In this document: positions 7,221 to 14,901 of the stretch, piece by piece | Layout of the letters: each line of letters starts with the position of its first letter | Numbering within the stretch: the first letter of the stretch is position 1 | Source: Comamonadaceae bacterium | Lineage (GTDB): Bacteria > Pseudomonadota > Gammaproteobacteria > Burkholderiales > Burkholderiaceae_C | Assembly (NCBI GenBank): GCA_947483455.1 | Contig: CANKNK010000007.1 | Span: 1 to 15,531 of the forward strand | DNA length: 15,531 nucleotides | Direction of reading: 5' to 3' | Made by a program: the position numbers and the translations under genes | The notes under the pieces: generated by a model | Told to the model about the DNA's origin: nothing | The model's database searches: none | Seen by the model: the letters and a program-made list of their open reading frames with translations, nothing else

Positions 7221-8391
7221 CTTGGATCGCGGCGCGCGCGTTGTACCAGTTCATGAGCAAAGAGGTGAGCAGCGAAGTTGTCAGGTAGACCAACATGATG
7301 AGTGCAATGCATTCCACTGCGCGGCCGGTTTGGTTGATGGCGGTGTTGGCAATAGAGACCACGTCCGGGTAGCCGATGGCCACAGCCAGCGAAGAATTTT
7401 TGGTCAGATTCAGGTACTGGTTGGTCATGGGCGGAATGATCACGCGCAGCGCCTGGGGCAACATCACCAGGCGCATGCTCTGGCCTTGCGAGAGGCCGAG
7501 CGCGCTGGCCGCCTCGGCCTGGCCCTGCGACACTGACTGGATGCCGCCGCGCACCACTTCGGCCACAAAGGCGGCGGTGTAGATGGTCAGACCGACCAAC
7601 AGCGCCAGAAATTCGGGTGTCAGCGCGCCGCCGTTTTCAATCGCAAATTCGCCTTGGATCGGGGCGTTGATTTCGGTAGGTGCGCCGCCGAGCAACCACG
7701 CGAGGAAGGTCGCTAAAAATACCCATACCAGTGGCGCCCAAAACATACTGTGCGGCTGCCCCGTCGCTTCAAAACGGCGCCGTGCACGGCCACGCCACAG
7801 CCAGCCCGCACACAGGCCCGCTAGCAGCCCCCCAGCAGCCCACACATGGCCGCTGGCCCACACGGGGATTGGGAAATTCAGCCCGCCTTTGCTCAGAAAT
7901 AGGGGGCCTAGCGTCCAGGGCTGCGTGGCATCGGGCAGCACTTCGGTAAAAAACAAATACCACATCAGCAATTGCAGCAGCAGCGGGATATTGCGAAACA
8001 ACTCTACGTAAATGCGGCACAGACCGCGCACCAACGCGTTGCGCGAGAAGCGCCCAATGCCGAGCAGCGTGCCCAGCAGCGTGGTCAGCACCATGCCCAA
8101 AAGCGCGACGCGCAGTGTGTTGGTGACGCCCACCAGATAGGCCTGCAAATACGACTCCCCCGAGTCAAAGGCATACAGACTCTCGCCGATATCAAAGCCC
8201 GCCGTCCCCAGCAAAAATCCAAAACCGCTTTGGATGCCGCGCTGGCGCATATTGGTGGCGGTGTTGTGCGCCAAAAACCAGACGACGAGCGCGATCACTC
8301 CAACCGCCAGCACTTGGTACACCAGCGCGCGAAAGGCTTGGCTGCGCCAGGACCAGCGGTTTTTCGCGGGGGGTGTGGATGCTGCGCTCAT
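7213..8391 (-). CDS. aapQ: General L-amino acid ABC transporter permease AapQ
   Basis: This 392-residue inner-membrane permease is the first of the two Aap permeases. An N-terminal helix (FRALVYQVLAVGVIALVVWF) is followed by a periplasmic stretch with NTATNMRQRGIQSGFGFL, characteristic of AapQ/YhdX proteins. The transport domain begins at YLVGVTNTLRVALLGMVL. An insert of further helices in the middle explains the extra length over ordinary GlnP permeases. The EAA loop reads QAEAASALGLSQGQSMRLVMLPQAL and is intact. The gene lies 115 bp downstream of aapJ, past a terminator-like hairpin, so its transcription probably depends on read-through or on a second promoter in that spacer. No convincing Shine-Dalgarno is visible before ATG 8391. 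Confidence 0.94.
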   Translation of the reverse strand: MSAASTPPAKNRWSWRSQAFRALVYQVLAVGVIALVVWFLAHNTATNMRQRGIQSGFGFLLGTAGFDIGESLYAFDSGESYLQAYLVGVTNTLRVALLGMVLTTLLGTLLGIGRFSRNALVRGLCRIYVELFRNIPLLLQLLMWYLFFTEVLPDATQPWTLGPLFLSKGGLNFPIPVWASGHVWAAGGLLAGLCAGWLWRGRARRRFEATGQPHSMFWAPLVWVFLATFLAWLLGGAPTEINAPIQGEFAIENGGALTPEFLALLVGLTIYTAAFVAEVVRGGIQSVSQGQAEAASALGLSQGQSMRLVMLPQALRVIIPPMTNQYLNLTKNSSLAVAIGYPDVVSIANTAINQTGRAVECIALIMLVYLTTSLLTSLLMNWYNARAAIQER

Positions 8392-8435
8392 GCAAAGATG
8401 CGGTGCTTGTTAGTCGGTAGTGCAAGCGCCGGTAC

Positions 8436-8472
8436 AGAAAAAGGGCAGTGCAACAGGATGTGCAACTGCCCT
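8436..8472 (-). terminator. Intrinsic terminator or attenuator between aapJ and aapQ
   Basis: On the minus strand an 8-bp stem AGGGCAGT/ACTGCCCT (8472-8465 with 8449-8442) is extended by three further pairs (TGC/GCA) past a one-base bulge. It closes an 8-nt loop and is followed directly by a run of five T (8442-8438). This is the classical shape of a Rho-independent terminator, 35 nt beyond the aapJ stop. Because aapQMP continue on the same strand, it probably ends most transcripts after aapJ and lets a fraction through. It could instead act as a 3' stabilising hairpin. Confidence 0.8.
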
Positions 8473-8506
8473 CGTGGCTGCGCCTGGCCGCTCGCGGCCC
8501 GCTGGT

Positions 8507-9541
8507 TTAGCGGATGGGCGGGGCGTACTGGATGCCGCCTTTGTTCCACAAATTATTTAAGCCGCGCGGCAATTGCAGCGCTGAATTGGGGCCGACATTG
8601 CGCTCAAAGATTTCGCCGTAGTTGCCGGTCGCTTTGATAGCATTGGCCAGCCACTCTTTTTCTAGACCCAGCAGTTTGCCGGTGTCTTCGGTGGTGCCCA
8701 GAATGCGTCCGACAATGGGGTCTTTGCTAGTGGCCTTGAGCGCTTCCAGATTGGCTTGCGTGACACCGTTTTCTTCCGCTTCGAGCAGGCCGTAAATCGT
8801 CCACTTCACAATCGCAGTCCACTCGTCGTCGCCACGGCGCACCATCGGGCCCAGGGGTTCTTTGGAAATCAGCTCCGGCAGGATCATGTGGTCGGCGGGG
8901 TTCTTGGCGGACTTGTTGCGCACCGATGCCAGGCCGGACGCATCCGTGGTGTAGGCGATGCAGCGGCCTGAGAAGTAAGCGCCTTCCACGGCGTCGAGTT
9001 TTTCAAACACCACGGGTTTGATATTCAAAGCATTGGCTTTAGAAAAGTCGGTCAGATTTTTCTCGGTGGTGGTGCCCGATTGCACGCACACGGTTTGGCC
9101 CTTGAGCTGCTTGGCGCTTTTGATCTTGCTCTTGACGGGCACCATAAAGCCCTGGCCGTCGTAATAGACCACCGCGGTTTGGCTCAGGCCAATCGATGCA
9201 TCGCGGGTGAGGGTGAAGGTGGTGTTGCGGGAAAGTACGTCGACTTCGCCAGACTGCACGGCGGCAAAACGGGCTTGCGCGGTCAGCGGTACGAATTTGA
9301 CTTTCTCCGGATCACCCAGGGTGGCGGCGGCCACGGCGCGGCAGATGTCCGCGTCGATGCCGGACCATTTGCCGTTCGAGTCGGCCGCGCTAAAACCCGC
9401 CAAACCGGTGTGTACCCCGCAAATGACCTGGCCGCGCGCCTTGATGGAATCTAGGGTTTTCCCTGCATGTGCAGGTGCGCCCATGAGGAGGCTTGCGGAG
9501 GTCAAAACAGCACCGAGGCCGTACAGGGGATTGAATTGCAT
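8507..9541 (-). CDS. aapJ: General L-amino acid ABC transporter, periplasmic binding protein AapJ
   Basis: This 344-residue solute-binding protein of the polar amino-acid family (SBP_bac_3) captures L-amino acids in the periplasm and delivers them to AapQM. The N-terminus is a signal peptide with a hydrophobic core (LGAVLTSASLLMG) and a probable cleavage after AHA at residue 26. Its n-region has no lysine or arginine, which is unusual, yet no other in-frame start exists before a stop codon upstream. The mature N-terminus, KTLDSIKARGQVICGVHTG, is typical of AapJ. Four cysteines (C41, C67, C152, C194) could form two disulfides. The Shine-Dalgarno GGAG lies 8 nt before the ATG, inside a perfect 10-bp palindrome. 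The gene is first in the minus-strand unit and followed by a terminator-like hairpin. Confidence 0.95.
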   Translation of the reverse strand: MQFNPLYGLGAVLTSASLLMGAPAHAGKTLDSIKARGQVICGVHTGLAGFSAADSNGKWSGIDADICRAVAAATLGDPEKVKFVPLTAQARFAAVQSGEVDVLSRNTTFTLTRDASIGLSQTAVVYYDGQGFMVPVKSKIKSAKQLKGQTVCVQSGTTTEKNLTDFSKANALNIKPVVFEKLDAVEGAYFSGRCIAYTTDASGLASVRNKSAKNPADHMILPELISKEPLGPMVRRGDDEWTAIVKWTIYGLLEAEENGVTQANLEALKATSKDPIVGRILGTTEDTGKLLGLEKEWLANAIKATGNYGEIFERNVGPNSALQLPRGLNNLWNKGGIQYAPPIR

Positions 9542-9543
9542 AT

Positions 9544-9553
9544 GGAGTACTCC
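9544..9553. promoter_or_regulatory. Perfect palindrome GGAGTACTCC over the aapJ ribosome site
   Basis: The ten bases GGAGTACTCC are a perfect inverted repeat without a spacer, just upstream of the aapJ ATG. On the minus strand the left GGAG is the Shine-Dalgarno, and a run of seven T precedes it. Without a loop it cannot form a stable simple hairpin, so it would more likely be a DNA site or chance. Its function is unproven. Confidence 0.3.
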
Positions 9554-9639
9554 AAAAAAACAGGGTGCTCAGGGTTTGCAGCCTCAGAGCGCAATAAGAG
9601 CGGAGCCGCCATTGTGCCCCACGGCGAGAATTTATCTTC

Positions 9640-9667
9640 AATTCCGGATTTTTGGCAAGACGGCTGA
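9640..9667 (-). promoter_or_regulatory. Candidate sigma-70 promoter for aapJ
   Basis: In the 266-bp divergent spacer (9542-9807) the minus strand offers TTGCCA, then 16 bp, then GATAAA. It lies in a locally A+T-rich stretch about 100 bp upstream of aapJ. The match is moderate (a 4/6-type fit for each box), and other combinations with TTGAAG exist nearby. The call is tentative. Confidence 0.25.
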
Positions 9668-9751
9668 ATCAAGCGCATCCATGGTGGGCGGTCTCTCGCG
9701 TGACAGCGGCCATTGCCATCGTGCACCGCGCGGCTTATCGTCAAGCCAGTG

Positions 9752-9774
9752 TGGCAGTTGCACGGCGACTGCCA
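9752..9774. promoter_or_regulatory. Dyad (7-bp arms, 9-nt spacer) upstream of acyl-CoA ligase
   Basis: TGGCAGT (9752-9758) and ACTGCCA (9768-9774) form a perfect inverted repeat with a 9-base centre, 33 bp before the ligase ATG. The arm spacing of 16 bp is compatible with a dimeric repressor operator, and it could also fold as a leader hairpin. It lies in the divergent spacer, so it might influence both directions. There is no T run after it, so it is not a terminator. Confidence 0.35.
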
Positions 9775-9807
9775 AAGATTGAACCTATACGCAGCAAAGG
9801 CTTATGC

Positions 9808-11535
9808 ATGGCAGACTCTGTTGACACACGGCATTACCGTTTTTGGCCCAAGCGCTTGCCCAAAACCATTAGCCTTCCGCAAACTGCGTTATGGGACAAC
9901 CTGGCCATCAGCGCGCGGCGCTTTCCCAGTAAAACGGCCATGAGCTTCTTTGGTCGGCAGATGAGCTATGCGCAGTTGATGCGGCAGGCCGAGGCCTTCG
10001 CCGCCTATTTACAAAAGCTGGGCGTGCAGCGGGGCGACCGTGTGGTGCTCTTGATGCAAAACTGCCCGCAGCTGGTCATTGCGCATTTCGGCATTTTGCG
10101 GGCCAATGCGGTCGTGGTGCCAGTGAACCCCATGAACCGTGCCGAGGAACTCAAGCACTACCTCCTGGACCCCGAGGCCCGGCTGGCGGTGACTACCTCC
10201 GACCTGGCTGGTGAATTGGCCAGCGCGAGCAATGCCCTGGAGGCGGGCCAGGGGCTGGCACACCTGGTGGTCAGCCATTTCACCGACGCCTTTGATCCGG
10301 CACAGGGCGATGATGCGCCACCCGCGGCTTGGGCCGATTGGCTGCTCACCCGCCATCCGGTGCCGACGCTAAGCCGTGGCCAAGTGCATGCATGGGCTGA
10401 TGCGCTGGCCTGTACCGATGCACCGCCCGCGTTGCAAGTCGGGCCAGACGATCTGGCCGTGTTGCCCTATACCAGCGGCACTACTGGCCTACCCAAGGGT
10501 TGCATGCATACGCACGCCAGCATCATGCACAACGCTATTGGCAGCGCGATGTGGGGCAATGGCAGCATGGAAAACACCACCTTGATGGTGGTGCCCATGT
10601 TCCACATCACCGGCATGGTCAGCCTGATGCACACCAATATCTATTGCGGCGCGACCATGGTGCTGATGCCGCGCTGGGACCGTGAATTGGCTGCGCGCCT
10701 GATCGCGCAATGGCGTGTGACGCACTGGACCAATATCCCCACCATGGTGATCGACCTGCTGGGCAGTCCGAACGTGGATCGCTTTGATTTGTCTAGCATG
10801 GTCTACATCGGTGGCGGCGGCGCGGCCATGCCCCAAGCCGTGGCGCAGCGCTTGCTGGAGCAATACGGTTTGCGCTATGCCGAAGGCTATGGCTTGACGG
10901 AAACCGCGGCGCCTTCGCATAGCAATCCGCCCGATGCGCCCAAGCAGCAATGCCTGGGCATTCCCTTTATCGGCGTCGATGCGCGCGTGGTGGATCCTGA
11001 AACGCTACGCCCCATGCCGGTCGGCGAGTCCGGCGAGATCATCATGCGTGGCCCGCAAATATTCAAAGGCTATTGGCGCCGGCCTGAGGCTACGGCCCAG
11101 GCCTTTGTCGAAGTGGACGGCCAGGTGTATTTCCGCTCGGGCGATTTGGGCCGGGTCGATGAAGACGGTTATTTTTTTATGACCGATAGGCTTAAACGCA
11201 TGATCAATGCCTCGGGCTTTAAGGTCTGGCCAGCGGAGGTAGAGGCGCTGATGTTCCGCCATCCGGCCATCCAGGAGGCTTGCATCATCGCCACCCAGGA
11301 TGCCTATCGCGGGGAGTCGGTCAAAGCCGTGGTGGTGTTGCGTGGCGCGCACAAGGGCCAAGTGCGCGAGCAAGACATCATGGACTGGTGCCGCGACAAT
11401 ATGGCAGTCTATAAAGTACCACGTGCTGTCGAATTTGTCGACGCGCTACCTAAAAGCGGCGCCGGCAAGGTGATGTGGCGCTTGTTGCAAGAGCAAGAAC
11501 TGGCGCGCAGCGCTGCGGGGCAAGCCAATGCCTAA
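9808..11535 (+). CDS. Acyl-CoA synthetase (long-chain fatty-acid CoA ligase type)
   Basis: This complete 575-residue AMP-forming acyl-CoA ligase of the ANL superfamily activates a fatty or other carboxylic acid to its CoA thioester. Motifs are the P-loop YTSGTTGLPKG (221-231), YAEGYGLTE (357-365), the ribose-binding D446 in FRSGDLG, the hinge/A8 block RLKRMINASGFKVWP (461-475) and K554 in GAGKVMWR. The FKVWP form is common in fatty-acyl ligases. The frame remains open 52 codons upstream to 9652. ATG 9808 is chosen because AAAGG sits 7 nt before it and the family-like N-terminus starts there. The gene diverges from aapJ and precedes a serine hydrolase by 113 bp. Chain length preference cannot be read from sequence. 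It has no hydrophobic anchor. Confidence 0.92.
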   Translation: MADSVDTRHYRFWPKRLPKTISLPQTALWDNLAISARRFPSKTAMSFFGRQMSYAQLMRQAEAFAAYLQKLGVQRGDRVVLLMQNCPQLVIAHFGILRANAVVVPVNPMNRAEELKHYLLDPEARLAVTTSDLAGELASASNALEAGQGLAHLVVSHFTDAFDPAQGDDAPPAAWADWLLTRHPVPTLSRGQVHAWADALACTDAPPALQVGPDDLAVLPYTSGTTGLPKGCMHTHASIMHNAIGSAMWGNGSMENTTLMVVPMFHITGMVSLMHTNIYCGATMVLMPRWDRELAARLIAQWRVTHWTNIPTMVIDLLGSPNVDRFDLSSMVYIGGGGAAMPQAVAQRLLEQYGLRYAEGYGLTETAAPSHSNPPDAPKQQCLGIPFIGVDARVVDPETLRPMPVGESGEIIMRGPQIFKGYWRRPEATAQAFVEVDGQVYFRSGDLGRVDEDGYFFMTDRLKRMINASGFKVWPAEVEALMFRHPAIQEACIIATQDAYRGESVKAVVVLRGAHKGQVREQDIMDWCRDNMAVYKVPRAVEFVDALPKSGAGKVMWRLLQEQELARSAAGQANA

Positions 11536-11648
11536 TTAGGTGCGCAACACATCCTAGGTGGCTGCATACCTGCATGGTTTGTCACGCTTCGCTTGCCATG
11601 ACAGACGCCTTTACGCGAGCAATATTTTTTTAACCGAAGTCCATTTTT

Positions 11649-12860
11649 ATGATCGCACCGCATCCTCTACCCTCCGCGCCTTTGGCATCGCTAGGCTTTG
11701 ACCCGGCGCGCAGTGCGCGCCTTTTGGACACCTTGCAGGCCGAAGTGGCCAAAGGCCGTTTGCCCGGCGCGGTAGCGCTGATTGCCCGCAAAGGCAAAGT
11801 CGTGTTGCACGAGGCTGTGGGGCAACTCGATCCGGCCAGCGGCGCGGCCATGCCCTTGGACGCGATCTTTCGCATCTACTCCATGACCAAACCGCTGGTA
11901 TCGGTAGCGACGATGCAATTGGTCGAGCAGGGACGCTTGTTCCTGAGTGACCCGGTAGCGCGCTACCTGCCCGCTTTTGCCAAGGTGCAAGTGGCGCATA
12001 GGGACAACGGCGACATGCAGTTGCGCCCGCCCCGCGCAGCTATCACGGTCTATGACTTGCTGCGCCATACGGCGGGTATGACTTATGAGTTTTTGGGCCA
12101 GTCTCCAGTGCAAAAAATGTACGACGAAGCGGGCCTGCGCACCACGACGCGCGGCCACAGCAATGCGCAATTTGCGGAACTGCTGGCCAGCATGCCACTG
12201 ATGTTCGAGCCCGGCAGCATTTGGGAATACAGCCGCGCCACCGATGTGCTGGGTGCATTGCTTGAGGTCGTCTCGGGCCAAAGCCTGGGCCGTTTGCTGC
12301 AAGAACAGGTACTCGGACCGCTGGGTATGGTGGACACGGCTTTTTATGTACCGCCCGGCAAGCAGCACCGCATTGCACAGGCCGTTGCACACGACCCCGA
12401 TGGTGGCACGCCCATGGAACTGATTGATTTGACCGAAGTGCCCCAACTGGAGTCCGGCGGCGGCGGCCTGGGCGGCACCGTGGCGGACTATGCGCGCTTT
12501 TGCCAGTGCATGCTCAACGGCGGCACCTTAGACGGGCAGCGCCTGCTCAGCCCGCATACCGTGCGCTTCATGACCGCAGACCACCTGGGTCGCATGGGCC
12601 AAAACCGGACCGAAAACGCCGGCAATATGCTGGCGCCGGGTACGGGCTTTGGTTTGGGCTTTTCGGTCCGCTTGGCCGATGGCCTGGACACCGCGCCCGG
12701 CAGTGTGGGCTTGTATTCCTGGGGCGGCATCGCCGGCACCACTTTTTGGGTGGACCCGAAAGAAGCGATGTTTGCCATCCTCATGATTCAGGCGCCTAAC
12801 CAGCGCGAGTACTACCGCCCACTGTTTCGCAATATGGTGTACGCAGCGATGCTTAGCTAG
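11649..12860 (+). CDS. Serine hydrolase, beta-lactamase class C / EstB-like esterase
   Basis: This 403-residue penicillin-recognising-fold hydrolase has the SxxK motif S78-M-T-K81 (nucleophile and general base) and Y194-S-R in the position of YxN. W358-G-G (YSWGGIAGT) is in the position of the KTG box. The W-G-G form and absence of a signal peptide match the EstB family of cytosolic esterases rather than secreted AmpC beta-lactamases. Likely substrates are short-chain esters or related acyl compounds, though the natural substrate is unknown. The start ATG 11649 has no strong Shine-Dalgarno. It follows the acyl-CoA ligase by 113 bp on the same strand, and the A+T-rich spacer end (about 11621-11636) may hold its own promoter. 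Co-transcription with the ligase is possible. Confidence 0.9.
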   Translation: MIAPHPLPSAPLASLGFDPARSARLLDTLQAEVAKGRLPGAVALIARKGKVVLHEAVGQLDPASGAAMPLDAIFRIYSMTKPLVSVATMQLVEQGRLFLSDPVARYLPAFAKVQVAHRDNGDMQLRPPRAAITVYDLLRHTAGMTYEFLGQSPVQKMYDEAGLRTTTRGHSNAQFAELLASMPLMFEPGSIWEYSRATDVLGALLEVVSGQSLGRLLQEQVLGPLGMVDTAFYVPPGKQHRIAQAVAHDPDGGTPMELIDLTEVPQLESGGGGLGGTVADYARFCQCMLNGGTLDGQRLLSPHTVRFMTADHLGRMGQNRTENAGNMLAPGTGFGLGFSVRLADGLDTAPGSVGLYSWGGIAGTTFWVDPKEAMFAILMIQAPNQREYYRPLFRNMVYAAMLS

Positions 12861-12921
12861 GCGCTGCGCCTCGGTGGCCAACCGCGGGCTGGTGCCCTAA
12901 AAGCGCTGGCGTATTGCCCGG

Positions 12922-13971
12922 CTAATCGCCGGCTACTTGCAGTACTAACTTGCCAAAGTTTTCGCCGTTAAATAGTTTGAGCAATGCCTCTGGGAAGTGC
13001 TCAATACCTTCAACGATATCTTCTTTGCTCTTCATGCGCCCGTCTTTGAGGTAGCCGGCCATCTCTAACACCGCTAAATGGTAGCGGTCGGCGTAGTCGA
13101 ACACCACAATGCCTTCCATGCGCGCGCGGTTGACCAGCAGGCTGAGGTAGTTTTTGGGGCCGGCAACGGCCGTGGTGGCGTTGTACTGGCTGATAGCGCC
13201 GCAAATAATGATGCGGGCTTTGCGGTTGATGCGGGCCAGCACCGTGTCCAAAATTTCGCCGCCCACGTTGTCAAAGTAAATGTCTACGCCCTTGGGGCAA
13301 TGCTCTTTCAGGCCTTCGCGCACCACGGCGGGGCCGGCTTTGTAATCGATGCAGGCATCAAAGCCCAGTTCTTTGACCACCCAGTCGCACTTGGCTTTGC
13401 CGCCGGCAATACCCACGACACGGCAACCCTTTATTTTGGCGACCTGGCCCACGGTTTGCCCCACCGCACCGGCCGCGCCGGATACCACCAGAGTCTCACC
13501 GGCCTGGGGCTGGCCCACGTCCATCAGGCCAAAGTAGCCGGTCATCCCGGGCATGCCCAGCACGTTCAGCCATTGCGTCAGGCTGCCCATGCGCAAATCA
13601 ATTTTCACCAGCCCGTTGCGTTTGAACTCTGCGGCCCCCAAGCGCAAATACTGCTGCACGCCAAAGCCTGCGCTCACCCTATCACCTACCGCGAAATGCG
13701 GGCTCTTGGACGCAATCACGCGGCCCACGCCACCGGCACGCATGACCTCGCCGATGCCCACCGGCGGGATGTAGCTGCGCGCCTCATTCATCCAGCCACG
13801 CATCGCCGGATCTAGCGACAAGGCTAACGTCTGCAGCACCACACCGCCATCCTCCGGCTCGGCTACCGCTTCCGTCGTTGCACTCCAGTTGTCCCGCGTC
13901 GGCAGGCCCACGGGGCGCGAGGCCAGGCGAAATTGGTGGTTGGTGAGGGTGGATAAAACGACGTCGGACAT
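12922..13971 (-). CDS. Zinc-independent MDR NADP-dependent oxidoreductase (CurA/LTB4DH-like)
   Basis: This 349-residue medium-chain dehydrogenase/reductase lacks the zinc ligands. It would reduce alpha,beta-unsaturated carbonyl compounds with NADPH, like E. coli CurA and leukotriene B4 12-hydroxydehydrogenase. Visible features are the N-terminal LSLDPAMRGWM (51-61), the nucleotide-binding AAGAVGQTVGQVAK (166-179), the following CRVVGIAGG, and GVDIYFDNVGGEILD in the Rossmann domain. Late family motifs are ICGAISQYN and LVNRARMEGIVVFDY. The length is normal. The ATG at 13971 has GAGG 9 nt upstream. It converges on the serine hydrolase (61-bp gap) and diverges from the dioxygenase. The physiological substrate is not indicated. 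Confidence 0.93.
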   Translation of the reverse strand: MSDVVLSTLTNHQFRLASRPVGLPTRDNWSATTEAVAEPEDGGVVLQTLALSLDPAMRGWMNEARSYIPPVGIGEVMRAGGVGRVIASKSPHFAVGDRVSAGFGVQQYLRLGAAEFKRNGLVKIDLRMGSLTQWLNVLGMPGMTGYFGLMDVGQPQAGETLVVSGAAGAVGQTVGQVAKIKGCRVVGIAGGKAKCDWVVKELGFDACIDYKAGPAVVREGLKEHCPKGVDIYFDNVGGEILDTVLARINRKARIIICGAISQYNATTAVAGPKNYLSLLVNRARMEGIVVFDYADRYHLAVLEMAGYLKDGRMKSKEDIVEGIEHFPEALLKLFNGENFGKLVLQVAGD

Positions 13972-14144
13972 ATAGAAAGCCTCGTTGAGGGGATTAAAAA
14001 AGAGCTGATGCTAGTGGCAGTAGAGCCTAGGCTTGGTTACCGAGGCGACAAAGCCTTTGGGGTCGATGCAAGCAAGCAGCCGCGATAATTGTGCCAAGCA
14101 GCAAAGCTTCGCTGCTAGACGGCCACTATTTTGAAATCTTGCCC

Positions 14145-14888
14145 ATGCCATCCACCTCCGCATTGCACCCCCCACTGACTCCACCAAGCGAACTCGACAG
14201 CAGCTTGCGCACACGCGGCTATGCGGTCTTGTCGGCGCAACAAGTGGGTTCCCTGGCGCAGGTCCATGCCACGCACTTGCAGGCTTTTGGCGGGCTGTGG
14301 GATGACTTGCCGCCGGATGGTTTTTTGAAAGACGGCGGGCGTTACCGGCGCAGGCGGCATAGTTGTTTTGTGGTCGGGACCGATGGCCTCGTGCAACAAG
14401 CGGCGCACCGGCCGCATTGGCAGCCTTTGGAATACAACGCGCTGCACGGGGGCATGCAGCGCCATTTCGAGCCTATGGCGCAGTCCATGGCAGCGCACCC
14501 TGACTGGCTGGCTTTATTGCAATGGCTGGGACGCTTGGCCAGCCGTTTGCGCGGCGCGCAAACCTGGTATGCCGAGGCGCACCAGTTCCGCATTGACACC
14601 ACCGATGGCATCGGCAGGCCCACACCCGAAGGCGCGCACCGCGATGGCGTGGATTTGGTGGCCGTGTTTTTACTCGCCCGCCAAGGCATCAAGGGCGGCG
14701 AGACACGGGTGTTTGAGGCCGACGGCCCCAACGGCCAACGCTTTACCTTGGAAGAACCTTGGTCGGTGCTTTTGCTGGACGATGCGCGGGTGATTCACGA
14801 GTCCACGCCCATCCAACCCCTGCAAGCCGGTGGCTACCGCGACACGCTGGTAGTCACCCTGCGCGCCGGGGGTTTTCAGGGCGAATGA
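14145..14888 (+). CDS. 2-oxoglutarate/Fe(II) dioxygenase (free amino-acid hydroxylase type)
   Basis: This 247-residue protein matches the small 2OG-Fe dioxygenase family that contains Bacillus L-isoleucine dioxygenase and BsmA. Such enzymes use O2 and 2-oxoglutarate to hydroxylate their substrate. The facial triad is H165-R-D167 (in EGAHRDGVD) and H218 (VIHES), and R232 (GGYRD), 14 residues later, would bind the 2OG carboxylate. An arginine-rich YRRRRHSCF stretch near residue 67 and the YAEAHQFRI segment also fit. A GTG at 14091 gives an alternative start 18 codons earlier. Neither has a clear Shine-Dalgarno. ATG 14145 is preferred because a GATAAT-like box at 14084-14089 lies just before the GTG. 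The gene stands alone between opposite-strand genes. The substrate is unknown. Confidence 0.82.
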   Translation: MPSTSALHPPLTPPSELDSSLRTRGYAVLSAQQVGSLAQVHATHLQAFGGLWDDLPPDGFLKDGGRYRRRRHSCFVVGTDGLVQQAAHRPHWQPLEYNALHGGMQRHFEPMAQSMAAHPDWLALLQWLGRLASRLRGAQTWYAEAHQFRIDTTDGIGRPTPEGAHRDGVDLVAVFLLARQGIKGGETRVFEADGPNGQRFTLEEPWSVLLLDDARVIHESTPIQPLQAGGYRDTLVVTLRAGGFQGE

Positions 14889-14901
14889 GCGTCCAGCGGC
14901 T

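Noticed and set aside
9652..9807. 52-codon N-terminal extension of the acyl-CoA ligase
   Set aside because: The extension does not look like the family and covers the probable promoter and dyad. ATG 9808 has a good ribosome site.
11649..12860. Reading the serine hydrolase as a beta-lactamase resistance gene
   Set aside because: It has no signal peptide. The W-G-G box replaces KTG, and the pattern is that of EstB-type esterases, so a resistance role is not supported.
12861..12921. Possible terminator between serine hydrolase and oxidoreductase
   Set aside because: An imperfect G+C-rich inverted repeat is present but has mismatches in the stem and no T run.
13078..13815. Long open frame (245 codons) on the plus strand
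   Set aside because: It lies entirely antisense to the oxidoreductase gene, which has clear family motifs. The translation is His/Ala-rich with no recognisable domain, as expected from the complement of a G+C-rich gene.
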